DNA of 64,000 nt, taken from contig CAZHVS010000001.1 in assembly GCA_964536015.1 (NCBI GenBank), positions 124,001 through 188,000 on the forward strand, in the 5' to 3' direction. This document shows, piece after piece, positions 1-9,173 of this stretch. The first letter of the stretch is position 1. Every line of letters begins with the position of its first letter. The notes below the pieces were generated by a model. It was not told the origin of the DNA. It was given only the letters and a program-made list of their open reading frames with translations, and did no database searches. This DNA is from CAZHVS01 sp964536015 (GTDB taxonomy: Bacteria > Bacteroidota > Ignavibacteria > Ignavibacteriales > Ignavibacteriaceae). Made by a program: the position numbers and the translations under genes.

Positions 1-1
1 T

Positions 2-2722
2 AGGATAATAATTACTAACAATTATGACGAAGAGAATCAATTTAAAAAAGGTTTACCTGTTGGGCATGTAAAAATATTGCGACATTTGAATGTCCCTGTT
101 TTTGATGGAAATAAAATAGTTATGCTTGCGGGAGTTGGAAATAAAGTAGATGAATATTCTGAAAGAGATGCAGAACAATTAATATCCTTAATGGAAGGCT
201 TATGGCAGATCATTAAAAGGAAAAAAGCTGAACTATTGCTGAAAGAAGAAGAAAATAAATTCCGTGCCGTAATTGAACAATCAATTGATGGTTATGCTTT
301 AAGTGATGAAGAAGGTAAGATAATAGAATGGAATAAAGTCGCAGAACAAATTAGTGGTTTAACAAAGGAGCAAGTCCTTAATAAAGAAATTTGGGAAATA
401 AGATTTTCATTAACCCCGGTAGAGAAACAAAGTGAAGAATATCTTTCTTATTTAAAGCATACTGTAAAACAATTTTTACAAAGTGGTACTGGAGAATATA
501 TAAACAAACCCTTAGTATTTGATATTATTCGACCTGACGGGAAAAAAGTTATAATTCAGCAGGTAATTTATACTATAAAAACTAATTCAGGTTTTCGGAT
601 TGTTTCAACGATGAAAGATATTTCGGAACAGGTTAAACTTGAAGAAGAACTGCAGCGAAAAACAGAAGATAAATTTAAGTTTCAATCAGCATTATTAAGT
701 TTATCTAAAGTATCCGAAATCAATTTTGAAAATATTATTCAAAAAATTCTTGAAGTCGATTCACAAACATTGAATATTAACAGAGCAAGTTTCTGGAGAT
801 TAAATGAAGAGTTTTCAGAATTAATTTTAGATGATCTCTATATTCAAGATTCTAATTCACATATTACTGGTACGAAATTAAATGCAGATGATTATCCGAT
901 CTATTTTAAGGAACTTCTTGAGAATGGAATCATAATTGCAAATAATGCAAGAGAAGATGACAAGACTAAAGAATTTTGTGATGGATATTTAATCCCAAAT
1001 AATATTTTTTCTATGATGGATATTCCTGTTTGGTTGGAAGGAAAAATAGTGGGAGTAATCTGTCACGAAACAGTTGGTTTTACAAAAGAATGGACATCAG
1101 AAGAAGAAAGTTTCTGTATCTCTCTTGCCGAAATGATTACTCATGCATTACTTATTAAAGAAAAGCAGAAAGTAGAAAAAGAGGTTACAAAACTTTCAGG
1201 AGCAGTATCTCAAAGTCCAATAATGATTGTTATTACTGATATTGATGGAAACATTGAATATGTGAATCCAAAATTTATTGAATTAACAGGTTACTCTTTA
1301 AAAGAAGTAATTGGTCGTAATCCAAGGATTTTAAAATCGGGGAATCATAATAAAGAAGTATACAAAAATTTATGGAATACAATTAAAGCTGGAAATGAAT
1401 GGCGTGGTGAGTTTTGCAATAAAAAGAAAAATGGTGAATTGTTCTGGACACTTGCATTTATCTCATCAATCAAAAATGATAAAGGTGAAATTATAAACTT
1501 TATAGCTTTGCAGGAAGATATCACTTTGCGTAAGGAGATGGAACTTGACCTAAAGAATGCACTCGATAAAGCAGAAGAAGCAAGTAAATTAAAATCTACC
1601 TTATTAGCAAATATGAGTCACGAACTAAGAACACCTATGAATGGGATTATAGGTTTTGCTAATATTCTAAAGGAGGATTTGCAAAATATTGCGCATAAAC
1701 AAATGCTCGACAAAATCTTAAAATCTTCTGGCAGGCTGATGTCCACATTAAATTCTATACTGAATCTATCTGAACTTGAATCTGGTACTACATTTGTAAG
1801 TCCTATTGAATTGAATTTATCAACTTATATTCCTTATTACCTTATCGGCTATGAAAAATTAGCTTCAGAAAAAAATCTTTCTTTCACCATTAAAATTCTA
1901 GATCATCATATTTATTCATTGGCTGATGAACACCTTTTAAAAACTATTCTTATAAGTTTGATTGATAATGCAATTAAATTTACTGAAAAAGGTTCTATTG
2001 AAATTGAAATAACCTCAGAGAAACATAATGATAATCTTTTTGCAGTTATAAATGTTATTGATACCGGAATTGGTATTTCTGAACAAGATATGGAAATAAT
2101 CTTTCATGAATTTCGTCAGGTAAGTGAAGGATTTAGAAGAAGATATGAAGGTAGTGGACTGGGTTTAAGCGTCGCACGTAAAATGGCAAGGCTTATGAAA
2201 GGTGATATTAGAGTTAAAAGTAAATTATCTGAAGGCTCTACTTTCTCTCTACTTTTACCTGGTTATTGGGGAGATATTCAGGATATTACTGCGGATAATG
2301 ATTTTAAAGATATTTCTAGGGAAGATTTAAAAAGTAATTCAGAAAAAAAATTACCACATTTATTATTAGTGGAGGATAATCAGCCTAACCAGGAAGTAAT
2401 AGAAATATTCTTAACTGGATTTTGTGAAGTTGATAAAGTTGAAGATGGTCTAACCGCAATTCAATTCTGTAAATCAAAAAAATATGATGCAATACTTTTA
2501 GATATAAATCTTGGTGTTGGTGTTGATGGTATTACTACTATTCATGAATTAAGGAAAATGAAATACTATTCTAATACTCCTATAATAGCAATTACTGGTT
2601 ATGCACTAAGTGCCGATAAACAAAAGTTCCTAAATGAGGGATTTACTGATTACCTTGCCAAACCTTTTGAAAGAAAAGACTTGAGAAAAATGTTGACCCA
2701 ATATCTTGTAGTAAAACCATAA
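2..2722 (+). CDS. Hybrid sensor histidine kinase (GAF-PAS-GAF-PAS-HisKA-HATPase-REC), 5' truncated
   Basis: The reading frame is open from base 2, and its first residues read like the inside of a GAF domain (GVGNKVDEYSERD follows), so the gene begins upstream of the window and the TTG at 77 is not a real start. Domains, numbered from that TTG: end of a GAF to about 52, PAS about 58-190, GAF about 205-365, PAS about 370-490, a HisKA box with NMSHELRTPMN (phospho-acceptor His near 515), a HATPase with N-box DNAIKF and G-box DTGIGIS, and a C-terminal receiver with phospho-acceptor Asp near 809 (ILLDINL). No membrane segment is visible, so it probably senses cytoplasmic or diffusible signals. It relays phosphate from His to its own receiver Asp. 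The partner regulator is unknown; no output gene lies next to it. The next gene is convergent, 16 nt away. Confidence 0.93.
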   Translation, partial: RIIITNNYDEENQFKKGLPVGHVKILRHLNVPVFDGNKIVMLAGVGNKVDEYSERDAEQLISLMEGLWQIIKRKKAELLLKEEENKFRAVIEQSIDGYALSDEEGKIIEWNKVAEQISGLTKEQVLNKEIWEIRFSLTPVEKQSEEYLSYLKHTVKQFLQSGTGEYINKPLVFDIIRPDGKKVIIQQVIYTIKTNSGFRIVSTMKDISEQVKLEEELQRKTEDKFKFQSALLSLSKVSEINFENIIQKILEVDSQTLNINRASFWRLNEEFSELILDDLYIQDSNSHITGTKLNADDYPIYFKELLENGIIIANNAREDDKTKEFCDGYLIPNNIFSMMDIPVWLEGKIVGVICHETVGFTKEWTSEEESFCISLAEMITHALLIKEKQKVEKEVTKLSGAVSQSPIMIVITDIDGNIEYVNPKFIELTGYSLKEVIGRNPRILKSGNHNKEVYKNLWNTIKAGNEWRGEFCNKKKNGELFWTLAFISSIKNDKGEIINFIALQEDITLRKEMELDLKNALDKAEEASKLKSTLLANMSHELRTPMNGIIGFANILKEDLQNIAHKQMLDKILKSSGRLMSTLNSILNLSELESGTTFVSPIELNLSTYIPYYLIGYEKLASEKNLSFTIKILDHHIYSLADEHLLKTILISLIDNAIKFTEKGSIEIEITSEKHNDNLFAVINVIDTGIGISEQDMEIIFHEFRQVSEGFRRRYEGSGLGLSVARKMARLMKGDIRVKSKLSEGSTFSLLLPGYWGDIQDITADNDFKDISREDLKSNSEKKLPHLLLVEDNQPNQEVIEIFLTGFCEVDKVEDGLTAIQFCKSKKYDAILLDINLGVGVDGITTIHELRKMKYYSNTPIIAITGYALSADKQKFLNEGFTDYLAKPFERKDLRKMLTQYLVVKP

Positions 2723-2738
2723 ATAAGTTTTTATACAA

Positions 2739-3881
2739 TTATCCTATTGATAATAATCGTTCGGCACCACTTTTTAATATTACTTCTGTTTTAGCAAAAC
2801 AAATTCTTATTAATTTTTCTCTGAAAGAATTTGAATAAAATGGTGAAAGCGGAATAACTGCTACTCCTGCTTCTACTGTTAATTTTTTCGCAAATTCAAC
2901 ATCATCAAAATCTGACAAATTTGAATAATCCAAAAGCTGGAAATATGTTCCGGAACAATCTATCAAATTATATTTTGAATTCTTCATAAAACTGTAAAAC
3001 AAATCTCTTTTCTGTTGATAGAATGAACTTAGATTTTCATAATTACTTTTATCTTTTATAAATTCTGCATAAGCATATTGTACAGGAGTGTTAACAGCAA
3101 ATACCGTGAATTGGTGTACTTTGCGGAACTCTTTAGTCAGAGTTTCATCAGCTAATACATAACCAACTTTCCAGCCAGTAGTGTGGAAGGTTTTTCCAAA
3201 TGAATTAACAATTATTGCTTTGTTTTTTAATTCCGGGTATTTACTTAATGAAAGATGTTCATTACCATCAAAAATAATATGTTCGTAAACTTCATCGCTT
3301 AGAATCAATAAATCATTTTCATTTGCAATCTTTATCAAATTATCAATATCTTCTTTTTTGAGTATGCTTCCTGTTGGGTTGTGTGGAGTATTTATAATTA
3401 TCATTTTTGTTTTGTATGAAACAGAGTTTCTTACTTCATCCCAATCTATACTAAAGTTTTTTGTTTCCATTTTAATCGGAATTGGACGTCCTCCGTTTAA
3501 GATAATTGAAGGTATATAAGAATCGTAGGCGGGTTCAAATACAATTACCTCATCACCTTTTTGAATGAAAGTATTAATGACAGTAAATAGTGCCTGCGTT
3601 GCTCCTGAAGTTATTGTAATTTCAGATTCAGGGTTGTATTGTAAATTATAGCTAACTAAAGTTTTTTTAGCGATTTCTTCTCTTAATGATAAAAGACCGG
3701 GCATTGGAGCATATTGGTTCATTCCTTTTATTTGATATTGATGGACAAGTTCAATTAATTTTTCAGAACAATTAAAATCAGGAAATCCTTGGGACAGGTT
3801 TATTGCTTTATGTTCATTTGCTAATTTTGTCATAGTAGCAAAAATACTTTCTCCAACACCTGGTAATTTTGATTTAATCAT
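2739..3881 (-). CDS. PLP-dependent aminotransferase, methionine/kynurenine aminotransferase-like (YbdL type)
   Basis: A 380-residue fold-type I aminotransferase of normal length. The N-terminal LSQGFPDF motif is typical of the YbdL/kynurenine aminotransferase branch, which uses methionine, glutamine or aromatic amino acids. NTPHNPTG is the conserved substrate/PLP segment, LSDEVYEH carries the PLP-pyridine Asp, and SFGKTFHTTGWKVGY holds the Schiff-base lysine near residue 230. The C-terminal substrate-carboxylate arginine is in LIRICFAKT. It is cytoplasmic. It lies 26 nt downstream of the YjbR-like gene on the same strand and may be co-transcribed with it. The exact substrate cannot be read from sequence; methionine salvage transamination is the best guess. 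Confidence 0.88.
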   Translation of the reverse strand: MIKSKLPGVGESIFATMTKLANEHKAINLSQGFPDFNCSEKLIELVHQYQIKGMNQYAPMPGLLSLREEIAKKTLVSYNLQYNPESEITITSGATQALFTVINTFIQKGDEVIVFEPAYDSYIPSIILNGGRPIPIKMETKNFSIDWDEVRNSVSYKTKMIIINTPHNPTGSILKKEDIDNLIKIANENDLLILSDEVYEHIIFDGNEHLSLSKYPELKNKAIIVNSFGKTFHTTGWKVGYVLADETLTKEFRKVHQFTVFAVNTPVQYAYAEFIKDKSNYENLSSFYQQKRDLFYSFMKNSKYNLIDCSGTYFQLLDYSNLSDFDDVEFAKKLTVEAGVAVIPLSPFYSNSFREKLIRICFAKTEVILKSGAERLLSIG

Positions 3882-3907
3882 GCTTCAACTACATCTAATA
3901 ATAAAAT

Positions 3908-4267
3908 TTATTTCTTTATTGCTTTTAATCTTTTCTGTACAAACTTACTTAACTGATTACACACAAGATCATATGAATTATCAATCCATTCAAAAATTAT
4001 CTTATCTGGAATGTTACTATTCAACTTAATAGTATTCCAATGAAGCTTATTCATATGATACCCGGGAGTAACTCCTTTGTATTGCTCTCTTAATTCTTCT
4101 GCTTTTTCCGGTTCACATTTTATGCATATTGCAAATGGTGGATTTAGGTCCACAATTAGAAATATTTTATCGACGACTTTGAAAACAAGAGAGTCTTCAT
4201 CAAAAGGAAAGCTTTCTGTAACACCGTTTTTTTTCAAACAGTAATCTCTTATTATTTCAATATCCAT
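3908..4267 (-). CDS. MmcQ/YjbR family protein
   Basis: A 119-residue protein matching the small MmcQ/YjbR family: an N-terminal helix with YCLKKNGVTESFPFDED, a central strand with VFKVVDKIFLIV, CIKCEPEKAEELRE, then PGYHMNKLHWNTI and a C-terminal helix with DNSYDLV. The fold resembles a CyaY-like double-wing DNA-binding fold, but no member has a firmly proven role. The length is normal and it is cytoplasmic. It sits between the M1 peptidase gene (17 nt upstream on the same strand) and the aminotransferase gene. Function is unknown beyond family membership. Confidence 0.85.
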   Translation of the reverse strand: MDIEIIRDYCLKKNGVTESFPFDEDSLVFKVVDKIFLIVDLNPPFAICIKCEPEKAEELREQYKGVTPGYHMNKLHWNTIKLNSNIPDKIIFEWIDNSYDLVCNQLSKFVQKRLKAIKK

Positions 4268-4284
4268 TATTGCTTTAGTTTTAA

Positions 4285-6177
4285 TTAATAATCATTTTTA
4301 ATTAAGTAAGTATTATTTTTTTGATCAACATCAGGAATACTGTTATTCCCAAGTTTAATATGATTAATTTTTTTGTCGAATTTATAATCAATCACCTTTT
4401 CAGTTTCACCATTTTTCCAAATTGAAGTATTTTCATAAATATTAATTATCTCATCAGTTTCTGTAGTCAACTGAAGTGCGATTGGAATAGGAATCTTCCC
4501 AATTTTTTCGATTGTTATAAATATTTTGTTTTTAAGAATTTTAACATCCCTTATTGATAAATCTGGATAACCGAATTCAAAAAACCAAGGAGACCAAAAC
4601 CAATTTAAGTCCTCATTGATGTAATTGTTAAACGTATTAAAAAAGTCGTAGGGGATAGGATGTTTTCCTTGCCATCTGTAAATATATTCTTTTAAAGCAC
4701 CTTCAAATTTTTCTTTTCCAATCGCATCTCGTAAAAAGTAATAAGCAAGTCCAGGTCTTGAATAAGCAGCCAATCTGTAACTTTCATTTCTTAATTGATT
4801 TGATGGAATTATCGGTGGAAACTCCATTTCATTTCCAGCCATATTTTGAAAGGTGAATAAATTACGTTCAACAGGTTTCATTTCCGGACACATTTTTGTC
4901 TGAAAGTCGAATGGTAACATAACAGCCCAACCTTCATCCATCCAGGCATACTTTGTTTCGTTAATTCCCATAAAGAATGGAAAGTACGAATGAGAAATTT
5001 CGTGCGATGTTAATCCTAAAGCATCACAAAAAGATTTTGTTGAGCCATCATTCACCATCATAGGAAATTCCATTCCACCTCCACCATTAAAAATGGTCAT
5101 TACAGGATATGGATAAGGAATGCCCGGTAATTCTTTTGATAGATATTCAATAGTCTTTTTTGCGATATCAGCGACATCATAAAAATCCTTTGAAGAAGGA
5201 TTGTATGCAGCATTAATAACGGTTCGTCTTTTTGTAGATTCATCTACTACCAGACTAACAGCATCCCATAAATAATGATCACTTAAAGCAAAAGCGAAAT
5301 CAGTTACATTATCTGCTTGAAATCGCCAGCTCAAATCTTTTGTATTAATATCAACAATTTTCTTTTCAAGAATATCAGAATTGGAGATAATTTTAATAAC
5401 TACGTCAGAATTTTCAGCAAGTTTAAATTTCTGATAAATATCGGGAGAGAAAATTTCTTCAGGATTTTGTAATTCACCGGTTGCCCAAACAGTAAATTCA
5501 GAAGGAGCAATAATTTCAACTTTATAATCATTAAAATCATTATAAAACTCCTGTTGACCTGTATAACTATTCATATCCCAATGGTCAATGTCATCATATA
5601 CAGCAACCTGTGGATACCAGTACGCAATCATAAATGAAGTTGAATCGTATACACCCATTCTGATAGTACTAACTTCCGGTAATTTGAATTCCCATTCAAA
5701 GCCAAGTGTAATAGTTGAACCGGGAGATAGGCTACTATCAAGATTAATGATCATATTAGTTCCTCTTTTGAAAATTTTTTTTGAATTTTCTAGTTCATAG
5801 GAAGATTTATCAACAAATATTTTGAATAATTTTACTCCTTCATGGATGTCATTTTTGTCTATCATAAAATCACGCATTTGTCCAATCTTAAAAATATCTT
5901 GATACAATCGAATTACAATTTTCGATAATGTATCGGGAGAATTGTTAGTATAGAAAACTGTTTCTTGTCCGTGAATTGTTTTCTTTTCGGGATTGATTTT
6001 TACCTGTATATCGTATTTTGATTTATTTTGCCAATAATTAGGTCCAGGTTTCCCATCATAAGAACGTGTGTTATTAAAATATGCATTCTGTATGTTTCTT
6101 GGTAAATAAAAATTTTGTGAATAAATGAATTGAGAAACAGCTAACAACGCAGCAAGGTATAAATATAAATTCTTCAT
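4285..6177 (-). CDS. Secreted M1 family zinc metallopeptidase
   Basis: An aminopeptidase-N-like enzyme of about 630 residues. The ATG at 6177 is preferred over an in-frame start 45 nt upstream, because it puts a clean signal peptide (MKNLYLYLAALLAVS...YSQ) at the N-terminus. The catalytic zinc site is HEISH (His392, Glu393, His396), with the third ligand Glu in WMDEGWAVM about 20 residues on. The exopeptidase motif of the family (GAMEN) appears as GGGGMEFP. The N-terminal beta domain covers roughly residues 30-310. It probably trims peptides in the periplasm or outside the cell. M1 relatives of this type are common in Bacteroidota. It is followed 17 nt later by the YjbR-like gene. Confidence 0.9.
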   Translation of the reverse strand: MKNLYLYLAALLAVSQFIYSQNFYLPRNIQNAYFNNTRSYDGKPGPNYWQNKSKYDIQVKINPEKKTIHGQETVFYTNNSPDTLSKIVIRLYQDIFKIGQMRDFMIDKNDIHEGVKLFKIFVDKSSYELENSKKIFKRGTNMIINLDSSLSPGSTITLGFEWEFKLPEVSTIRMGVYDSTSFMIAYWYPQVAVYDDIDHWDMNSYTGQQEFYNDFNDYKVEIIAPSEFTVWATGELQNPEEIFSPDIYQKFKLAENSDVVIKIISNSDILEKKIVDINTKDLSWRFQADNVTDFAFALSDHYLWDAVSLVVDESTKRRTVINAAYNPSSKDFYDVADIAKKTIEYLSKELPGIPYPYPVMTIFNGGGGMEFPMMVNDGSTKSFCDALGLTSHEISHSYFPFFMGINETKYAWMDEGWAVMLPFDFQTKMCPEMKPVERNLFTFQNMAGNEMEFPPIIPSNQLRNESYRLAAYSRPGLAYYFLRDAIGKEKFEGALKEYIYRWQGKHPIPYDFFNTFNNYINEDLNWFWSPWFFEFGYPDLSIRDVKILKNKIFITIEKIGKIPIPIALQLTTETDEIINIYENTSIWKNGETEKVIDYKFDKKINHIKLGNNSIPDVDQKNNTYLIKNDY

Positions 6178-6294
6178 TTCTAATCTTCTTTCAATGAAAA
6201 TTATTTTGACATAATTATACAAAAATTAAGTAAAGTTGGTTTGAAATCAAAGTACAGAAAGGTTTCGAGTGAGTTGAATCGATTTTTAGAGTGA

Positions 6295-7317
6295 TTAAAA
6301 GTTTTCAATTTTTTTGAGATAAAAATCGACCATTACTGCACTTGTCTTCCCAAGTGTAAAATAGAGTTCTGCAATTTCTTCATAAGGATATTTGTACCTT
6401 GGATTCAGAATTAACAGTTTTTCAATTTCATTAATGGCTTCATAATTAAAATTGTTTTCTTTTAAGAACAATCCACACAAGAGGTGATAAGTACTTTCAT
6501 CAAATTTGTTACTTAGAAAATCATTTTCAAGATTTATTAAAACTTTTTTAATACTATCAATAAATGTTTCACTTTGAAGTTTAAAAGATGCATTAAAATC
6601 AAAAAATGTCCCTTTTGAAGGTTCTTCATTTTTACTGAAGATATCCCAGTAAAAGATTTGTTGCGTTGATTTTGTATTAATTGGTAATGCATCAGTGGTA
6701 ACATAATTTATTTGCTGTGAGTATCCTTTTACATTTAATCTTGTAACCTCATTTAAGTCTGAGTCGGAGATTATTATCACATAATCCTTTTCTACAGATT
6801 TTATGTCGGTATCTGAAGAATCAATCCAGCAAAATCTTAATTTAGTATTGTAAATATTTCCGGAGGGTCCTATCGGTATTACTCCTTTAATTCTTAAACC
6901 AGAAGGAGAAAGCATAGAAACTTGATTAGAAGTTTTGTTATTTAATTTTTTCAGTTTTTGTGTTGGACTAAAATCCTGATTTAATAAAGAACGTTTTATG
7001 ATTCCTTTTGTTTTAATACTATTCTCAATCGTTAGCCCAAGCTCAAGCTCTTCACCTTCATTAAGAATAATAATATTTCCATCAATAAAATAAATTAAAG
7101 CTCTGCCATTCTTTACATTAACAACATCTCCTTCATTTAGAAACATACCCAGTGAAGCTATTTCTTTATTCTGCGAATTATGTTCATATTTGTGAACAAT
7201 TCCTTCAATGCTTGTCAGCATTGCAACTGGTTGCTGTTGCTTCTGTGAAAACACTGTAATAGTAAATGTTAAGAAGAATTCAAATACAAATAACAGTTTA
7301 TTCATCAATATTTTCAT
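6295..7317 (-). CDS. Secreted FecR-like domain protein of unknown function
   Basis: A 340-residue protein. A signal peptide (MNKLLFVFEFFLTFTITVFSQ) is followed by a FecR-like beta domain at about residues 35-95: a rise to EGIV, then GMFLNEGDVVNVKNG, ALIYFIDGNIIILNEG. The middle (about 145-235) looks like a bacterial Ig-like/DUF region with paired strands. The C-terminus (about 250-340) has helical pairs resembling TPR units. Unlike classic FecR sigma-factor regulators it has no transmembrane anchor or neighbouring sigma factor. Its first codons overlap the end of the M48 peptidase gene by 20 nt; an internal ATG at 7305 would cut this to 8 nt. It is therefore probably translated together with the peptidase and may work with it in the periplasm. 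The function is not known. Confidence 0.72.
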   Translation of the reverse strand: MKILMNKLLFVFEFFLTFTITVFSQKQQQPVAMLTSIEGIVHKYEHNSQNKEIASLGMFLNEGDVVNVKNGRALIYFIDGNIIILNEGEELELGLTIENSIKTKGIIKRSLLNQDFSPTQKLKKLNNKTSNQVSMLSPSGLRIKGVIPIGPSGNIYNTKLRFCWIDSSDTDIKSVEKDYVIIISDSDLNEVTRLNVKGYSQQINYVTTDALPINTKSTQQIFYWDIFSKNEEPSKGTFFDFNASFKLQSETFIDSIKKVLINLENDFLSNKFDESTYHLLCGLFLKENNFNYEAINEIEKLLILNPRYKYPYEEIAELYFTLGKTSAVMVDFYLKKIENF

Positions 7318-9082
7318 CTACTTTGTAAATACCCATTCGTGAAACTTTTTCATTGGAAATCCAGAAGGATAAGCCCATTAATGGATAATTAAAAACCGTA
7401 TAAATACCTTCAATAAAAGTTTCAGAAGGATTTCCAAATTTTTCTTTAACCATACTTGCCAAAGAACCAATGTTAATGTTTGTTAAAAATTCATTTTGAT
7501 TTTTTAGCGAGTCAAAAACTATAACATAATTAACAATGCCTTCATTATTAAAACCAATGCTAATACCTGGATTTGTATATTCCCAGATTATTCCTGATTG
7601 CTTTTTAAGTTGAACATCGGGGGAATTAATAGTTTCTTTAACTTTAATCATTTCATCGCCAATCTTAATTCCAGCAATTCTTTGTGGAGATGGTTTTGAT
7701 TTTTCTTTTTTTATTTCTCTTTCACGATCATTTTTATCTGCTTGAACCGTTTTATCTTTTAGATGTTTATCTTCAAGCAATTCAATGTTTTCAATTGCTT
7801 TATCGTAGTATTTACCGCTTGGCATAAGTTCTACAAATTTTTTCCATGTCTTTAAAGCAGACTCTTTTTTATTATTCCATTGATATGAATATGCAAGATT
7901 AAAATATCCTTGAGGATTTTTATTATTGATATCAATTGCTTTTTGAAAGCATTCACTTGCTTCATCAAATTGATTTTGTTCTGCAAATAAAACTCCAAGA
8001 GTAATTTGTGCCTCATAAGAAATTTTATCAAGTTTTAATGCTTTATCAATATAATCTTTTGCTTTATTATAATTTTTTGTGTAGATATTTATTAATGCAA
8101 GATTAATATAGGGCATTGGATATTTATCGTCATATTGAATTGCTTCTTCAAAATACTCAATTGCTTCTGAAAAATCCCTGGTTACAAAATTGTAACTTCC
8201 TCTTACAGGTTTATCAAAATTGTTATTAAACAGCTGTATTTTACTTATTGCAAGAGGTTCCCATAAATCTGAACTATTCTTTTTTGATTGAAGTTTTTCT
8301 GATAGAAGAGCAACGCCAATATTATTATAAGCTTCTTTATAGTGGGGATACTTATCTAAAAATTTTATGAAAGCATCTACTGCTTCAGAATAATTTCCCA
8401 TTGAAAGATATAACAATCCATAATCAAAATTCTTTGCATATTCGTAATAAGTTCCAATATGAATAAAGGCTTGTACAACTCTTTGTGTAAAATTTGGATG
8501 ATCAATATAATCAACATAAAGTGGTGGGTACTCATATCCAAGACTTGTCATTCTATTAAACCAGTTAACAGATGCCAGAGGAGAATATCCTGCACGAATT
8601 GAGTAGAGAATCCCATATTTATCCGCTTCATATTCCTGTTCGCGGGAAAATTCTCTTAAGCGTGAATCATTATTTTTAAGATTAAGTTTTTCTTTATAAT
8701 TAATTTGTTTTTCGTTGTGTTTAAGAATAACGTGAGCAATTTCGTGTGCAATTACAAAGGCTATTTCATTTTCACTTTCAGTAGTTTTAAATAAACCTTT
8801 AAGAACATAAACACTCCCATCACCGAATGCAAAAGCGTTAGGTTCATCATTGTCTATTAGTTTGAAAGTAAAATTATAATCTGTATTGTAAGCCCATCTT
8901 GCAACATTTTTCCCCAATTCTTCAACCATTTTTGCATCAGATGTATTAGAAATAATTTTACCATATTGATTTTCAACCTGTCTATCAATCATTTCTTTTC
9001 TAGATTGTCCAATTAAGAATGATGTTAAAAGTATTAAAAAAGAAAGGGAAAAAAATTTTTTAGCAATCAATAATTCTGTCAT
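7298..9082 (-). CDS. Secreted M48 family metalloprotease with TPR repeats and a C-terminal BamE-like module
   Basis: A 594-residue BepA-like protein. The N-terminal hydrophobic stretch (FFSLSFLILLTSFLIG) is a signal peptide. The M48 domain spans roughly 25-190, with the zinc motif HEIAHVILKH and the downstream ligand Glu in EYEADKYG. Several TPR units follow (about 205-420, for example YPHYKEAYNNIGVALL and NPQGYFNLAYSYQW). A charged linker then leads to a C-terminal domain (about 470-594) with GIKIGDEMIKVKETI and LASMVKEKFGNPSE, which look like two BamE/SmpA-type beta modules; that reading is inference. In E. coli, BepA (M48+TPR) clears stalled outer-membrane proteins and helps LptD assembly, and a similar quality-control role is likely here. 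It lies upstream of and overlaps the FecR-like gene. Confidence 0.85.
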   Translation of the reverse strand: MTELLIAKKFFSLSFLILLTSFLIGQSRKEMIDRQVENQYGKIISNTSDAKMVEELGKNVARWAYNTDYNFTFKLIDNDEPNAFAFGDGSVYVLKGLFKTTESENEIAFVIAHEIAHVILKHNEKQINYKEKLNLKNNDSRLREFSREQEYEADKYGILYSIRAGYSPLASVNWFNRMTSLGYEYPPLYVDYIDHPNFTQRVVQAFIHIGTYYEYAKNFDYGLLYLSMGNYSEAVDAFIKFLDKYPHYKEAYNNIGVALLSEKLQSKKNSSDLWEPLAISKIQLFNNNFDKPVRGSYNFVTRDFSEAIEYFEEAIQYDDKYPMPYINLALINIYTKNYNKAKDYIDKALKLDKISYEAQITLGVLFAEQNQFDEASECFQKAIDINNKNPQGYFNLAYSYQWNNKKESALKTWKKFVELMPSGKYYDKAIENIELLEDKHLKDKTVQADKNDREREIKKEKSKPSPQRIAGIKIGDEMIKVKETINSPDVQLKKQSGIIWEYTNPGISIGFNNEGIVNYVIVFDSLKNQNEFLTNINIGSLASMVKEKFGNPSETFIEGIYTVFNYPLMGLSFWISNEKVSRMGIYKVDENIDE

Positions 9083-9173
9083 AAATTATCCTTGTAAGAA
9101 ATACAGATGTTATAATGTCAAAAAATTATTTTGTTCCAAAAATAAAATGATGACGGTATGAAGAAAATCAATT

